Assembly (NCBI GenBank): GCA_965279195.1 | Contig: CBDIHP010000040.1 | Location: forward strand, 186,001 to 250,000 | DNA length: 64,000 nucleotides | Source: CBDIHP01 sp965279195 | GTDB lineage: Bacteria > Planctomycetota > Planctomycetia > Isosphaerales > Isosphaeraceae | Direction: 5' to 3' | Shown: in pieces, positions 46,129 through 53,937 of the stretch | Numbering within the stretch: position 1 is the first letter of the stretch | Layout: each line of letters begins with the position of its first letter | The notes under the pieces: model-generated | The model's input: only the letters and a program-made list of their open reading frames with translations | Databases searched by the model: none | Told to the model about the DNA's origin: nothing | Program-made: the position numbers and the translations under genes

Positions 46129-46440
46129 GACCTTGGCCTCGATCTTCCCGGTCCGGGTCGAACGGGCGGCGGCCCCGGCGGGTCGGGCCCCCGGCGAGGG
46201 TCGCTTGGGCGACGAGGGGCTTGGCTTTCGGCCTGGCGTCGTCGTCGGAGATGGTCGGCTGGAAGACGCTGTCGCCGTAGACGTTCGGGGGCGGCGGGGG
46301 CTCCCAGGTGGGGATCTCCTCGCTCAGGGCGTAGGTGTCGGCCTCGGTGGGGGCGGCGGGGGCGTCGGCTTCCGCGAGGGGGGGCGGTCCCCGGGCTGGC
46401 GGGGGTCGGGGAATGACCCGCGACCGGCGTCCTGGCTCAT
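46129..46440 (-). other. Probable broken N-terminal extension of the GspF-like gene
   Basis: An ATG at 46440 with GGGAG eight bases upstream opens MSQDAGRGSFPDPRQPG in the GspF frame. The plausible protein then continues in another frame (EADTYALSEEIPTWEPPPP, NVYGDSVFQPTISDDDA, KAKPLVAQATLAGG), returning to the GspF frame near ARSTRTGKIEAKVVTSKG. The switches fall at a run of seven Gs (46378-46384) and near GGGCCCCC (about 46186-46194), and cancel out. Confidence 0.55.
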
Positions 46441-46852
46441 CTGGCGATCTCCCGTCGGGGCCGCACCGAGTCGTCTCTCCAACAACCGTCCGCGGCTCCC
46501 ATTATGACGACCGCCGTCGCCATTTGGCCACCGCCCTGCCCCCGCGAATCGCGGCCGGCCGGCATGCATTGAATCAGTCAAATATCGGCCGACGTTTCCG
46601 CAACCGGGGCCGAATCGAGGTTGACGCCCCTGGCCATCGGGGTTAAAGAGGACGTTGCAACTCTCGTCGCCCCGCCGACCACCCCCATCGAATCCGCGTC
46701 CGCCGACCGCTCGCCGCGACGAGTTGTGGTCCGACACCGAGAGGAAATCCCCGAGGCCCTTGCGCGGCAGGACTTCGCGCGGGGCCGTCGACAGGGCCCG
46801 GCGCGACCTCCGGTCGAGCCCGTCCCGAGATCCGGCAGAGGAAGGAGCCTCG
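46441..46852. other. 412-bp gap between divergent GspF-like and PEP-CTERM genes
   Basis: I see no gene. The ORFs across it are arginine-rich shadows. Promoters for both neighbours are expected. The only distinct signal is the AAGGAG ribosome site just before 46853. Confidence 0.4.
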
Positions 46853-48494
46853 ATGCGAATCCGCAGCACGTCCGCACAACCGAGCCGAGGCGCCACCGCG
46901 TTCGTTCTCGCATCGGCCCTCGTCAGCCCTTTCCTGTCGGCACTCCCCGCCCGGGCCCAGCAGCCGAAATCCGCCAAGACCGAGCGGAGGGCCAGGACGC
47001 CGGGGACCGTGATCTCGACCCCCACCGCCGCCCCGGCCGCCCGCGCCGCCCAGCCCGCCGCCCCCCCTGCGACGACTTCCCGGGCCAACCGCCAGTACCG
47101 GCCGGTCCGCACCGTCGACGATGCGGCACCCGCGAGTCGCAAGCCGGCGGCCGCCCCGCAGCCGTACACGGCGTCGCCATCGCCCAGGGCCGCCGAATCG
47201 ACCGGCCACCCCCGCGAACGCCAGGTCGCGGCGCCGGCCGGCGCTCGCGGATCATCGACCCTCGCAGCCGCCGATCCCGCCCCGGTCGATCCCGGTTCGA
47301 GCGCGACCCGTCCGCCGACTGTCCGGACGGACTCCGCATCCAGCGGGACGCCCGACGGTGCGCCGCCGAGGCGTGCATACGGGACGTCCGACGCCAGTTC
47401 CTCCGTGTCCGCCGCTCCCGTGGCCTCGACCGCGACGCCCCCGACTGTCCCCGCCTCGAGCCCCCTCCCCCGACGCCGCCGCCCGCGGCGACCGTGCAGG
47501 CTCCCGCCCCGGCGGCGACGGCCCCGACACCGTCCGGGCCGATCCCGGTCGATTCCGCCCCGGCATTCGTGCCGCCGAGTCCGGTTGCGTCCGCCCCGCC
47601 GGCCATCCAGGCTCCCGTTCCCACCCCTGCACCGGCCGCGCCTCCGGTCGTGGCGACCCCGCCCGTGACCGTGGGAACGCCTCCTGCTCCTGCTCCGGCC
47701 GTCGCCTCCCCCGCACAGGTCCCGACCGCACCCGCTGCAATGACCCCGGCCCCAGCACCGCAGGTGGATTCCTCCGTGGTGCAGGCGGCCGTGGCGGCCC
47801 CGGTTGCCCCGTCGAATCCGGTGACCGCGCCCCCTGCGACGAACCCGATCGGGTCGCCGAACGCCTTCGCGCCGGGGCTCACGTCGTCGGGCCAGTATGT
47901 CGCGGAGCCCTGGCGGGGCTCGGCGATGATCGGCCGGAACGGGGATCCCGTCCCGACGGCGACGAGCCCGATGTCTGGGATGCCGGCCGTGGGGAACACG
48001 CCCAGGCCGGTGGCCCCCGCCGGGCTCGGCTTCAGCCCCGCCAGCATGGCGGTTCCCCCCGTGCTCCCCTCGACGCCCCGGCTGTTGCCGAGGCCGCCCG
48101 CGCGGGCATGATGATCGCAGCCACTAACGCGATCACCAACCCGACTACGACCTCGAACCCGACCGATGCCACGGGGACGGCCTCGGCTCCGAGCAAAAAG
48201 AAGCCCGACAAGCTCCGCGCGGCCGACGCCGTGGACGACGTGAACTCCGACGGCACGATCGTCAATCAAGGGATGTTCACGAACCCCGCCAGCACCGATA
48301 CGCTCCACGACCCGCGCCTGACCCTTGCGAAGACCCCCGAGGGCCTCCGCACCGTCCCGACCATCGCCGCGCAGGAACTCAACCCCGAGCCGCCCGCCAT
48401 CCAGCCTGCCCCCGTGCCCGAGCCGACCACCTTCGCCATCCTGGCGATCGGTGCCCTCGGCTACGCCGCCGCCCGCTGGAAATCCCGCCCGTGA
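46853..48494 (+). pseudogene. Exported Pro/Ala-rich PEP-CTERM protein, two frameshifts
   Basis: An ATG at 46853 with AAGGAG 6 nt upstream begins a signal peptide (AFVLASALVSPFLSALPARA). The sequence runs in frame to about 47460. It switches within the C-rich run 47460-47471 into a Pro/Ala/Val-rich part (TPPPAATVQAPAPAATAP, later TSSGQYVAEPWRGSAMIG). It switches again at the C run 48055-48060 into LDAPAVAEAARAGMMIAATN. The end is a PEP-CTERM sorting signal: PVPEPTTFAILAIGALGYAAARWKSRP-type, i.e. P-E-P, a helix, then Arg/Lys. Restoring one base in each run gives one continuous ~547-residue protein. Function unknown; exosortase would anchor it at the surface. Confidence 0.75.
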
Positions 48495-48530
48495 CCGACC
48501 CAACCGCCCGCGCGGCCGGGCACCTGGTTT

Positions 48531-48569
48531 GGTGCGGTGGATACGAGTACGCGTCGCAGCCCACCCGAC
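48531..48569. repeat. GGTGCGGTGGACGCG-family palindrome
   Basis: GGTGCGGTGGATACGAGTAC, then GCGTCGCAGCCCACCCGAC. First of two copies in a row after the PEP-CTERM gene. Confidence 0.6.
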
Positions 48570-48580
48570 GCGTTGCCAGG

Positions 48581-48622
48581 TAGGATGCGGTGGACGCGAG
48601 TACGCGTCGCAGCGCAATCTAC
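48581..48622. repeat. GGTGCGGTGGACGCG-family palindrome
   Basis: TAGGATGCGGTGGACGCGAG, TACGCGTCGCAGCGCAATCTAC. Its last bases overlap the stop codon of the nucleoside hydrolase gene (48619-48621). Confidence 0.6.
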
Positions 48623-49533
48623 CTCATCAATTCGGCGAGGTCTTTCCAGAGGGCCTCGCCGTCGATCTTCGTGACCCACTCCAGGGTGCCCTCGGCCTTT
48701 CCGTGGGCGAAGCTCAGGTCGTCTTTCAGGTCGGGCCGGGGGTAGGATTTCGTCTCGGCCTTGCCCAGCAGGTAGGCGACGGTCGAGGGGTCCCAGATCG
48801 GCCAGGCGTCGGGCTTGCCGCTCACCTTCAGGACCATCTCGGCGTGCTCCTTGAGCCAGGGCCGGCAGAATTTGACGAGGCTCGGGCCGGGTTCGCCGAG
48901 CTTGCCGAACCGGCGATCGAGGTCATCGCCGCTCAGGACGAGGGCGTCCTTGCAGACCTTCTCGCAGGCGATGACCAGCGGCACGCGCGAGCGGAGGATC
49001 GTCCGCCAGGCGATCGGGTCGTTCTTGACGTTCCAGGGGTCGCCGCCGACCGGCCAGTCGCCGAAGCCCATCGTCACGAGCCGGACACGGTCGGCCCAGT
49101 TCGGGTCGATGAGCAGGGCGGACGCGACATCGGTCGCCGCGCCGATCATCACGACCGTGAGCCGGTTCTTCGGATCGAACCCCTCGGCCGCCTTGAGCAG
49201 CGCCTCGGTCCCCGGCCCCTTGCGGGGCTGGCCCTCGGCGGCGATCGGCTCGCTCGATCCGGCGACGACCTTCGGCAAGGGACGTCCGTGCTTCGGCCGG
49301 AGCTTCGCCAGCCACCCGGAGGCCTGCTTCGCGGCCGTCTCGGTGGCCGGCTTCGCCAGGTTCGGCGCGTGCGAGGTGACGACGTAACGGAGGTCGAACC
49401 GGGGCGACAGGGCCAGGTGGATCAGCGCGTACTGGTCGTCGATCTCGCAGCCGAGGTCGCTCGACAGCACGACGGGGATCGGGGCCGGCTCGGGAGGTAG
49501 TGTCATCAGGGTGCAGAGGACGAAGGCGAGCAT
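48619..49533 (-). CDS. Nucleoside hydrolase (inosine-uridine preferring family)
   Basis: A 304-aa protein. The N-terminal metal-binding cluster appears as SSDLGCEIDDQYAL (about residues 24-37), a variant of the D-x-D-x-G-x-D-D block with the last two Asp retained. VVMIGAATDVASALL is the second family block. The family cleaves the N-glycosidic bond of ribonucleosides. A short hydrophobic start (MLAFVLCTLMTL) may be a signal peptide, as in many planctomycete versions. The last gene-end bases lie in a repeat copy. The substrate range is unknown. Confidence 0.85.
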   Translation of the reverse strand: MLAFVLCTLMTLPPEPAPIPVVLSSDLGCEIDDQYALIHLALSPRFDLRYVVTSHAPNLAKPATETAAKQASGWLAKLRPKHGRPLPKVVAGSSEPIAAEGQPRKGPGTEALLKAAEGFDPKNRLTVVMIGAATDVASALLIDPNWADRVRLVTMGFGDWPVGGDPWNVKNDPIAWRTILRSRVPLVIACEKVCKDALVLSGDDLDRRFGKLGEPGPSLVKFCRPWLKEHAEMVLKVSGKPDAWPIWDPSTVAYLLGKAETKSYPRPDLKDDLSFAHGKAEGTLEWVTKIDGEALWKDLAELMR

Positions 49534-49737
49534 CGGTCGTTCTCGTGGTGGGTCGCGTCGAGTGGCGGGCGTCGCCCGTCGGATTGCCCCGGGCGGGTCC
49601 GCTGGCTAGACTCGTTCCACCCGGGCCGGGACATGGTGGACCGCCGACGGCGCCGGGTCAAGGTTCCTCCCAACCTCTGCCAGAACGCGGCATCGGCGAG
49701 CCGTCGAGAATCGAAGCGACATCGGGGACCGGCACAC

Positions 49738-51081
49738 ATGGCGGATCAGCTCGCGGCGGGCGCTGGGGGGAAATCAGAGGACTGGGCCGATCTCCCGGTC
49801 GGGGCCGACGAGCCCGAGAGCAACCCGGGGGGGATCCCGCTCTACGTCTGGGTCATCGGCGCGGCCATCCTCGGCGTCGCCGTCGGCCTCGGCCTCCAGC
49901 AATTCGCGTCCGTCGAGAGGGCCCAGTCGATCGCCGGCGGGCTCGACCTCCTGCCGAACCTGATCATCCGCATGCTCAAGGCGCTGGCGACCCCGCTGGT
50001 CGTGCTGGCGATCCTGAACGCCATCGTCACCAACGACATCCGGGGCAAGCAAGGGGCCCGGATGATCTTCTACTATTTGATCAATACCGTCGTGGCGATC
50101 ACGATCGGCCTGGTGCTCTCGAACGTCATCAGGCCGGGCGTCGGGGCCAAGCTGCCGAATGCCGCCAGGCCGGCTGTTGCCGCCGCGGCGGCGCCTGGTG
50201 CGAAGGCCGAGCCCACCGGGATCACCAAGCTCCTCTACGAGATGATCCCGGACAGCATCGGCGACTCGTTCGTGAAGAACAACCTCGCCCAGCTCGTCGT
50301 CGTCACGCTCGCCATCGGGATCGGCCTGGCCAAGATCCGCGACGAGCAGCGAAGCCGGGGCGAAACCTCGCACGAGATCGTGATCCACGTCATCACCGTG
50401 GGCTTCGAACTGTTGATGCGTGTGCTGCTCTGGGTGGTGGCGCTCGTGCCGATCGCCGTCTTCGGCGTGGTGGCTTCGAACATCGCGCGGAGCGGCCTGA
50501 GCGTATTCGTCTCGCTCGCCTGGTTCATCGTGGTCGTGCTCGTCGGCCTGGCGCTCCAGGTCTCGTGGTATCTGGGATTGGTCGGCATCTTCGCCCGGAT
50601 GTCTCCCGGCCGGTTCTTCCGGGGGGCCGCCAACGTCATGGCGACCTCCTTCAGCACCGCCAGCACCGGCGCGACGATGCCCGTCACGCTCAAGGCCCTG
50701 ACCGAACGCCTCGGCATCTCCCGGGCGTCGAGCCAGCTCGCCGCCTGCGTCGGCACGAACTTCAACAACGACGGCACCGCGCTCTATCAGGCGTCCGTCG
50801 TCCTGTTCATGGCCCAGGCGATGGGATCCTCGCTCAGCTTCGTGGACCAGCTCGTGATCGTCGTGACCACGGTCGTCGCGAGCATCGGGGCGGGTTGCAT
50901 CCCATCGGGCGGGTTCGTGACGCTCCCGCTCATCTTCGCGGCCGTCGGGCTGTCGGCCGAGCAGATCCCGATCATCCTCACGATCGACTGGTTCCTCGAC
51001 CGCTGCCGCACGACCTCCAACATCCTCGGCGACATGACCGTCGCCGTGCTGCTGGACAAGACCCACGACGAAGGGAACTGA
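49738..51081 (+). CDS. Dicarboxylate/amino acid:cation symporter (DAACS/GltP family)
   Basis: A 447-aa polytopic transporter; ATG 49738 is preferred to an upstream in-frame start. The GltPh-like features are the TM1-like YVWVIGAAILGVAVGLGL, the HP1 block TSFSTASTGATMPVTLKAL, and ACVGTNFNNDGTALYQA. The last carries the N-x-D-G-T of the substrate site, here N-N-D-G-T instead of N-M-D-G-T. It imports C4-dicarboxylates or acidic amino acids with Na+ or H+. A second small gene starts 5 bp after its stop. Confidence 0.93.
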   Translation: MADQLAAGAGGKSEDWADLPVGADEPESNPGGIPLYVWVIGAAILGVAVGLGLQQFASVERAQSIAGGLDLLPNLIIRMLKALATPLVVLAILNAIVTNDIRGKQGARMIFYYLINTVVAITIGLVLSNVIRPGVGAKLPNAARPAVAAAAAPGAKAEPTGITKLLYEMIPDSIGDSFVKNNLAQLVVVTLAIGIGLAKIRDEQRSRGETSHEIVIHVITVGFELLMRVLLWVVALVPIAVFGVVASNIARSGLSVFVSLAWFIVVVLVGLALQVSWYLGLVGIFARMSPGRFFRGAANVMATSFSTASTGATMPVTLKALTERLGISRASSQLAACVGTNFNNDGTALYQASVVLFMAQAMGSSLSFVDQLVIVVTTVVASIGAGCIPSGGFVTLPLIFAAVGLSAEQIPIILTIDWFLDRCRTTSNILGDMTVAVLLDKTHDEGN

Positions 51082-51086
51082 ACCCG

Positions 51087-51371
51087 ATGCCCACCCTGCG
51101 CGGGATCATCCGGACGGCGGAGCTGGCCGAGTACCCGCCGGGGTCGGACCGGGTCGAGATGGTGCTGGCCGTCCAGGGCGTCGGCCCTGCTCAGCCGCGC
51201 CGGATCGTCCTGCTGATGGAACTCCTGATCGCGAACGACGACCTCGAACCCGAGGCGATCCAGGGCCATGGCTTCGATGCCGACGTCGAGCCGGATCCGG
51301 CCGACCCGAAGCGCTGGATCGTCTCCCGCATCTCCGTGGCCTCGCGCGCCCTCCGGCCGCCGGTCGAGTGA
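51087..51371 (+). CDS. Small hypothetical protein downstream of the symporter
   Basis: A 94-aa soluble protein that I cannot assign. It begins five bases after the symporter stop, so it is very likely translated from the same message. Sequence runs MPTLRGIIRTAELAEYPPGS, then VEMVLAVQGVGPAQPRRIVLLMELLIAND and a C-terminal segment ending WIVSRISVASRALRPPVE. It looks like a compact alpha/beta domain with no Cys. A regulatory or accessory role for the transporter is possible but unproven. Confidence 0.7.
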   Translation: MPTLRGIIRTAELAEYPPGSDRVEMVLAVQGVGPAQPRRIVLLMELLIANDDLEPEAIQGHGFDADVEPDPADPKRWIVSRISVASRALRPPVE

Positions 51372-51468
51372 GCGGGCCGGTAGGGTGGCCAATAACGGCG
51401 GGCCCGGTGCGAATCCCCGGGTGTCCGTCGGGTGTCCCGGCGGTCCAACGGTTTATGAGGACGAAGCA

Positions 51469-52284
51469 ATGTCGCGGACGTCTCGCGTGGCCGGGATCGC
51501 CGGGCTCGGTCTGATCGCCGGGCTGGTCGGCTGTTCGGTGCAACTCGGCTCCCTCGGGGCGAGCTACAGCCAGAAGATCGAGCCGATCAAGCTCGACGTC
51601 GCCGAAGGAGACCGGCTCGTCGTCGACAGCGACGGCGGCTCGATCTCCGTGGTCGCCGGCGAGCCCGGCGCGATGGTCCTGGAGGCCGAGAAAAAAGCGG
51701 GCCGGGAGGATGCGCTCGACGCGATGAAGATCGTGATCGACCGGAAGGACAGGCGAGTCCGGGTGACCTGGACCTCGGAGGATAAGTCGAGCTCGCGACG
51801 CTATGTGAATTTCTCGATCAAGGTACCGAAGGGGACGCCGGTCGAGGCGCTGACGAAATCCGGCTCGATCGACGTGCACGGCCTCGACTCGGGCCTGACG
51901 GCCGAGTCGAAGGGGGGCTCGATCGAGGTCGAGAAGGTCGCCGGCGACCTCAAACTCGTGACCGGCGGCGGCAGCATCGACGTTTCGGGCGCGAAGGGCA
52001 AGGTCGAGGCCAACACCGCCGGCGGCAGCATCAGCGTGTCGGGCGACCTCTCGGGCCAGTCCGTGATCAAGACCGGCGGCGGCAGCATCGACATCGCCCT
52101 GCCGGCGGACGCGAAGCTGGCCGTCGAGGCGGGAACGGGAGGTGGAAGCGTCCAGAATGACTTCGGCCTGACATCGAGCGGGACCGGCTCGAAGTCGCTC
52201 TCCGGCACGATCGGCGACGGCTCCGCCGGGTCCTTGAAGGCCCGGACCGGCGGCGGCAGCGTCAAGATCCGCAAGGGCCGCTGA
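51469..52284 (+). CDS. DUF4097-like lipoprotein with GGGSI beta-repeats
   Basis: A 271-aa lipoprotein; the ATG at 51469 opens a signal peptide with lipobox LVGC (Cys about residue 21). The mature part holds about eight G-G-(G)-S-(I/V) units, such as SDGGSISVV, KGGSIEVEK, GGGSIDVSG and GGGSIDIAL, spaced by 20-30 residues. This is typical of DUF4097 right-handed beta-helix proteins. They are cell-surface proteins of unknown role. Its stop lies inside a 9-bp palindrome shared with the convergent kinase gene (52278-52300). Confidence 0.85.
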   Translation: MSRTSRVAGIAGLGLIAGLVGCSVQLGSLGASYSQKIEPIKLDVAEGDRLVVDSDGGSISVVAGEPGAMVLEAEKKAGREDALDAMKIVIDRKDRRVRVTWTSEDKSSSRRYVNFSIKVPKGTPVEALTKSGSIDVHGLDSGLTAESKGGSIEVEKVAGDLKLVTGGGSIDVSGAKGKVEANTAGGSISVSGDLSGQSVIKTGGGSIDIALPADAKLAVEAGTGGGSVQNDFGLTSSGTGSKSLSGTIGDGSAGSLKARTGGGSVKIRKGR

Positions 52285-52300
52285 GCCGGCCGCTCAGCGG
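52278..52300. terminator. 9-bp palindrome spanning both convergent stop codons
   Basis: CCGCTGAGC (52278-52286), 5-nt loop, GCTCAGCGG (52292-52300). The plus stop TGA (52282-52284) and the minus stop (52294-52296) lie in opposite arms, so the last codons of both genes form the hairpin. It may end transcription in both directions. Confidence 0.6.
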
Positions 52301-53334
52301 ATGAAATACGCCACGGCGAGCGTGGCGACCAGCGCCACGGCCGCCAGCGGGGCGACCATCTTCGACGCCCCCCTCGACGAATCCTTCGAAGAGCCGCGGG
52401 TCCCGGCCGAACGCCCGGCGACCGCGTCACGGAACCGCGAGGCCAGCTCCCCGGCCGACTGCGGGCGGTCCTCGGGCGACTTGGCGAGCGCGGCCTTCAC
52501 GACGGCCTCGACGCCCGCCGCGCGGGGGTTCTCCCACCAGCCGGCGGGGAAGTCGGGCACCGGCTGATTGGCGTGCGCCAGGATCGTCTGGATCTCCGAC
52601 CGCCCCGCGTAGGGCAACTCGCCGGTGAGGGCCTCGTACAACGTCGCGCCCAGCGAGTAGACGTCGGAACGGGCGTCGACCGGATTGCCCCTCGCCTGCT
52701 CGGGGCTCATGTAGGCGGCGGTCCCGAGGGTCGTCCCGGCCCCGGTCAGCTCGCCGGCCTTGGGATTGGCCTGCTCAAGCGCCTTCGCCAGGCCGAAGTC
52801 CAGGAGCTTGACGACCGTCCGGCCGCCGGGCCGCTCGCTGAGCATGATGTTGTACGGATTGATATCCCGATGGATGATCCCCTGCTTATGGGCGGCATCC
52901 AGCGCCGAGGCGGCCTGCGTCAGATACTCGGACAGTTCCTCCGGCTGGACCGGTCCATCCTGGGCCACGATGTCGCCGAGGGTCTGGCCCTGGAGCAGTT
53001 CCATCGCGAGATACGGGCGACCCCCCTCGGTGTGGCCCGTGCCCAGGCAACGCACGACGTTCGGGTGGGAGAAGCTGGCCAGGAACTCGACCTCACGCTC
53101 GAAGCGGGTGGCGAGCTGGCGGTCGACCCAGGGCTGGAGGATCTTCACCGCCACCTGCTGCCCTGTCGTGGTGTCCTCGGCGCGGAAGACCCTGGCCTTG
53201 TCGGTCTTGATCGCGATGCGCGAGCCCGTCTGGAGGTTCCGGGCGTGGTGCAACTGGGCACGGTCGCTCTGCTTGATCTCGTCGAGGATCAGGAATCGAT
53301 CGGCGATGGTTTCACGGGACGTTGCAGTGGTCAT
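52294..53334 (-). CDS. Ser/Thr protein kinase-like protein with altered N-lobe and HRDINPYN loop, tail-anchored
   Basis: A 346-aa protein from the ATG at 53334 (the TTG at 53340 is another option). Kinase-domain signs are clear: VAVKIL (catalytic Lys), HPNVVRCLG, DFGLAK, and the ESPAR-like M-S-P-E-Q-A-R-G-N block. Two things are odd. No glycine-rich loop is seen, and two T-G-x-x-(I/V)-A-(I/V)-K strands occur (QTGSRIAIK and TTGQQVAVK), as if part of the N-lobe were duplicated. The catalytic loop is HRDINPYN, where the usual Lys after the Asp is Asn. A C-terminal helix (MVAPLAAVALVATLAVAYF) anchors it. Activity is uncertain. Confidence 0.85.
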   Translation of the reverse strand: MTTATSRETIADRFLILDEIKQSDRAQLHHARNLQTGSRIAIKTDKARVFRAEDTTTGQQVAVKILQPWVDRQLATRFEREVEFLASFSHPNVVRCLGTGHTEGGRPYLAMELLQGQTLGDIVAQDGPVQPEELSEYLTQAASALDAAHKQGIIHRDINPYNIMLSERPGGRTVVKLLDFGLAKALEQANPKAGELTGAGTTLGTAAYMSPEQARGNPVDARSDVYSLGATLYEALTGELPYAGRSEIQTILAHANQPVPDFPAGWWENPRAAGVEAVVKAALAKSPEDRPQSAGELASRFRDAVAGRSAGTRGSSKDSSRGASKMVAPLAAVALVATLAVAYFIR

Positions 53335-53730
53335 GCCCAAGTTCTCCGGGTGAATGCCTGGCCAATGTTGCGCGAGGGGCGCTCACCTGGTGTGCGACGT
53401 CGCAGGCGATCGCCATCGATCACTTCGCTCTCCCTCTCCCGTCAGATTAGGGAACGGATTCTCACCAGACCAGGCGTTTTTTCGAGGAACCGTGGCGCGT
53501 TACCGTTCTGAGGCGCGAATGCATGTGCGACGGCGGCCACGTGAAAGTTGCTTTTAGCGTGTTTGTTCCATTGGGTCTGCGAAAAAAGGCTAAAACAGAC
53601 GAATGCGTCGAGTACGACCCGGGCGTGCGACTTCGTTCACCTGGGTTCACTTGCGGGCGTGGTCGCGGGCTCGAGGGCGGGTGAATCGGGCGCTAACGGA
53701 ACGAAGCATCTCGGAAGGGACACGATTACA

Positions 53731-53913
53731 ATGGATGCGAAAGCGAAAAATATATTAAAAATTGTGGATTTTGTTCATGTGATCGGGCTCGATCGGGACG
53801 GCCCCGCCGATTCGCCCGACCGGTTATCGCAAGCCCTCGACGGGGTCGCAAAGGCTCGACTGTTCGGCAGGCTTGACGCAACGCGTTGCACTCCGGCGGC
53901 GCGCGTTCGTTAA
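53731..53913 (+). CDS. Possible 60-aa small protein (weak)
   Basis: ATG 53731 to stop 53913, with a GGAAGGGA sequence about 10 nt upstream. The N-terminus (MDAKAKNILKIVDFVHVIG) is amphipathic and unlike the arginine-rich shadows, but the rest is unremarkable. Listed only because the surrounding gap is large; I do not claim it is expressed. Confidence 0.2.
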   Translation: MDAKAKNILKIVDFVHVIGLDRDGPADSPDRLSQALDGVAKARLFGRLDATRCTPAARVR

Positions 53914-53923
53914 CGCGCCGCCG
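53894..53923 (-). terminator. GC-rich hairpin after the TatD/EboB-like gene
   Basis: CGGCGGCGCG (53894-53903) and CGCGCCGCCG (53914-53923) are exact inverts around a 10-nt loop, 15 bp past the minus-strand stop at 53938. Confidence 0.6.
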
Positions 53924-53937
53924 AGAACTCGCCTTCG

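Larger units (their letters stand above)
53335..53937. other. 603-bp gap, AT-richer than the surroundings
   Basis: I support no gene. A short ORF from the ATG at 53731 (60 codons, MDAKAKNILKIVDF start, with GGAAGGGA upstream) is possible but has no recognised sequence. Around 53740-53770 the DNA is unusually A/T-rich for this window (ATATATTAAAAATTG), a candidate promoter or transfer mark. A GC-rich hairpin at 53894-53923 closes the gap. Confidence 0.4.
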
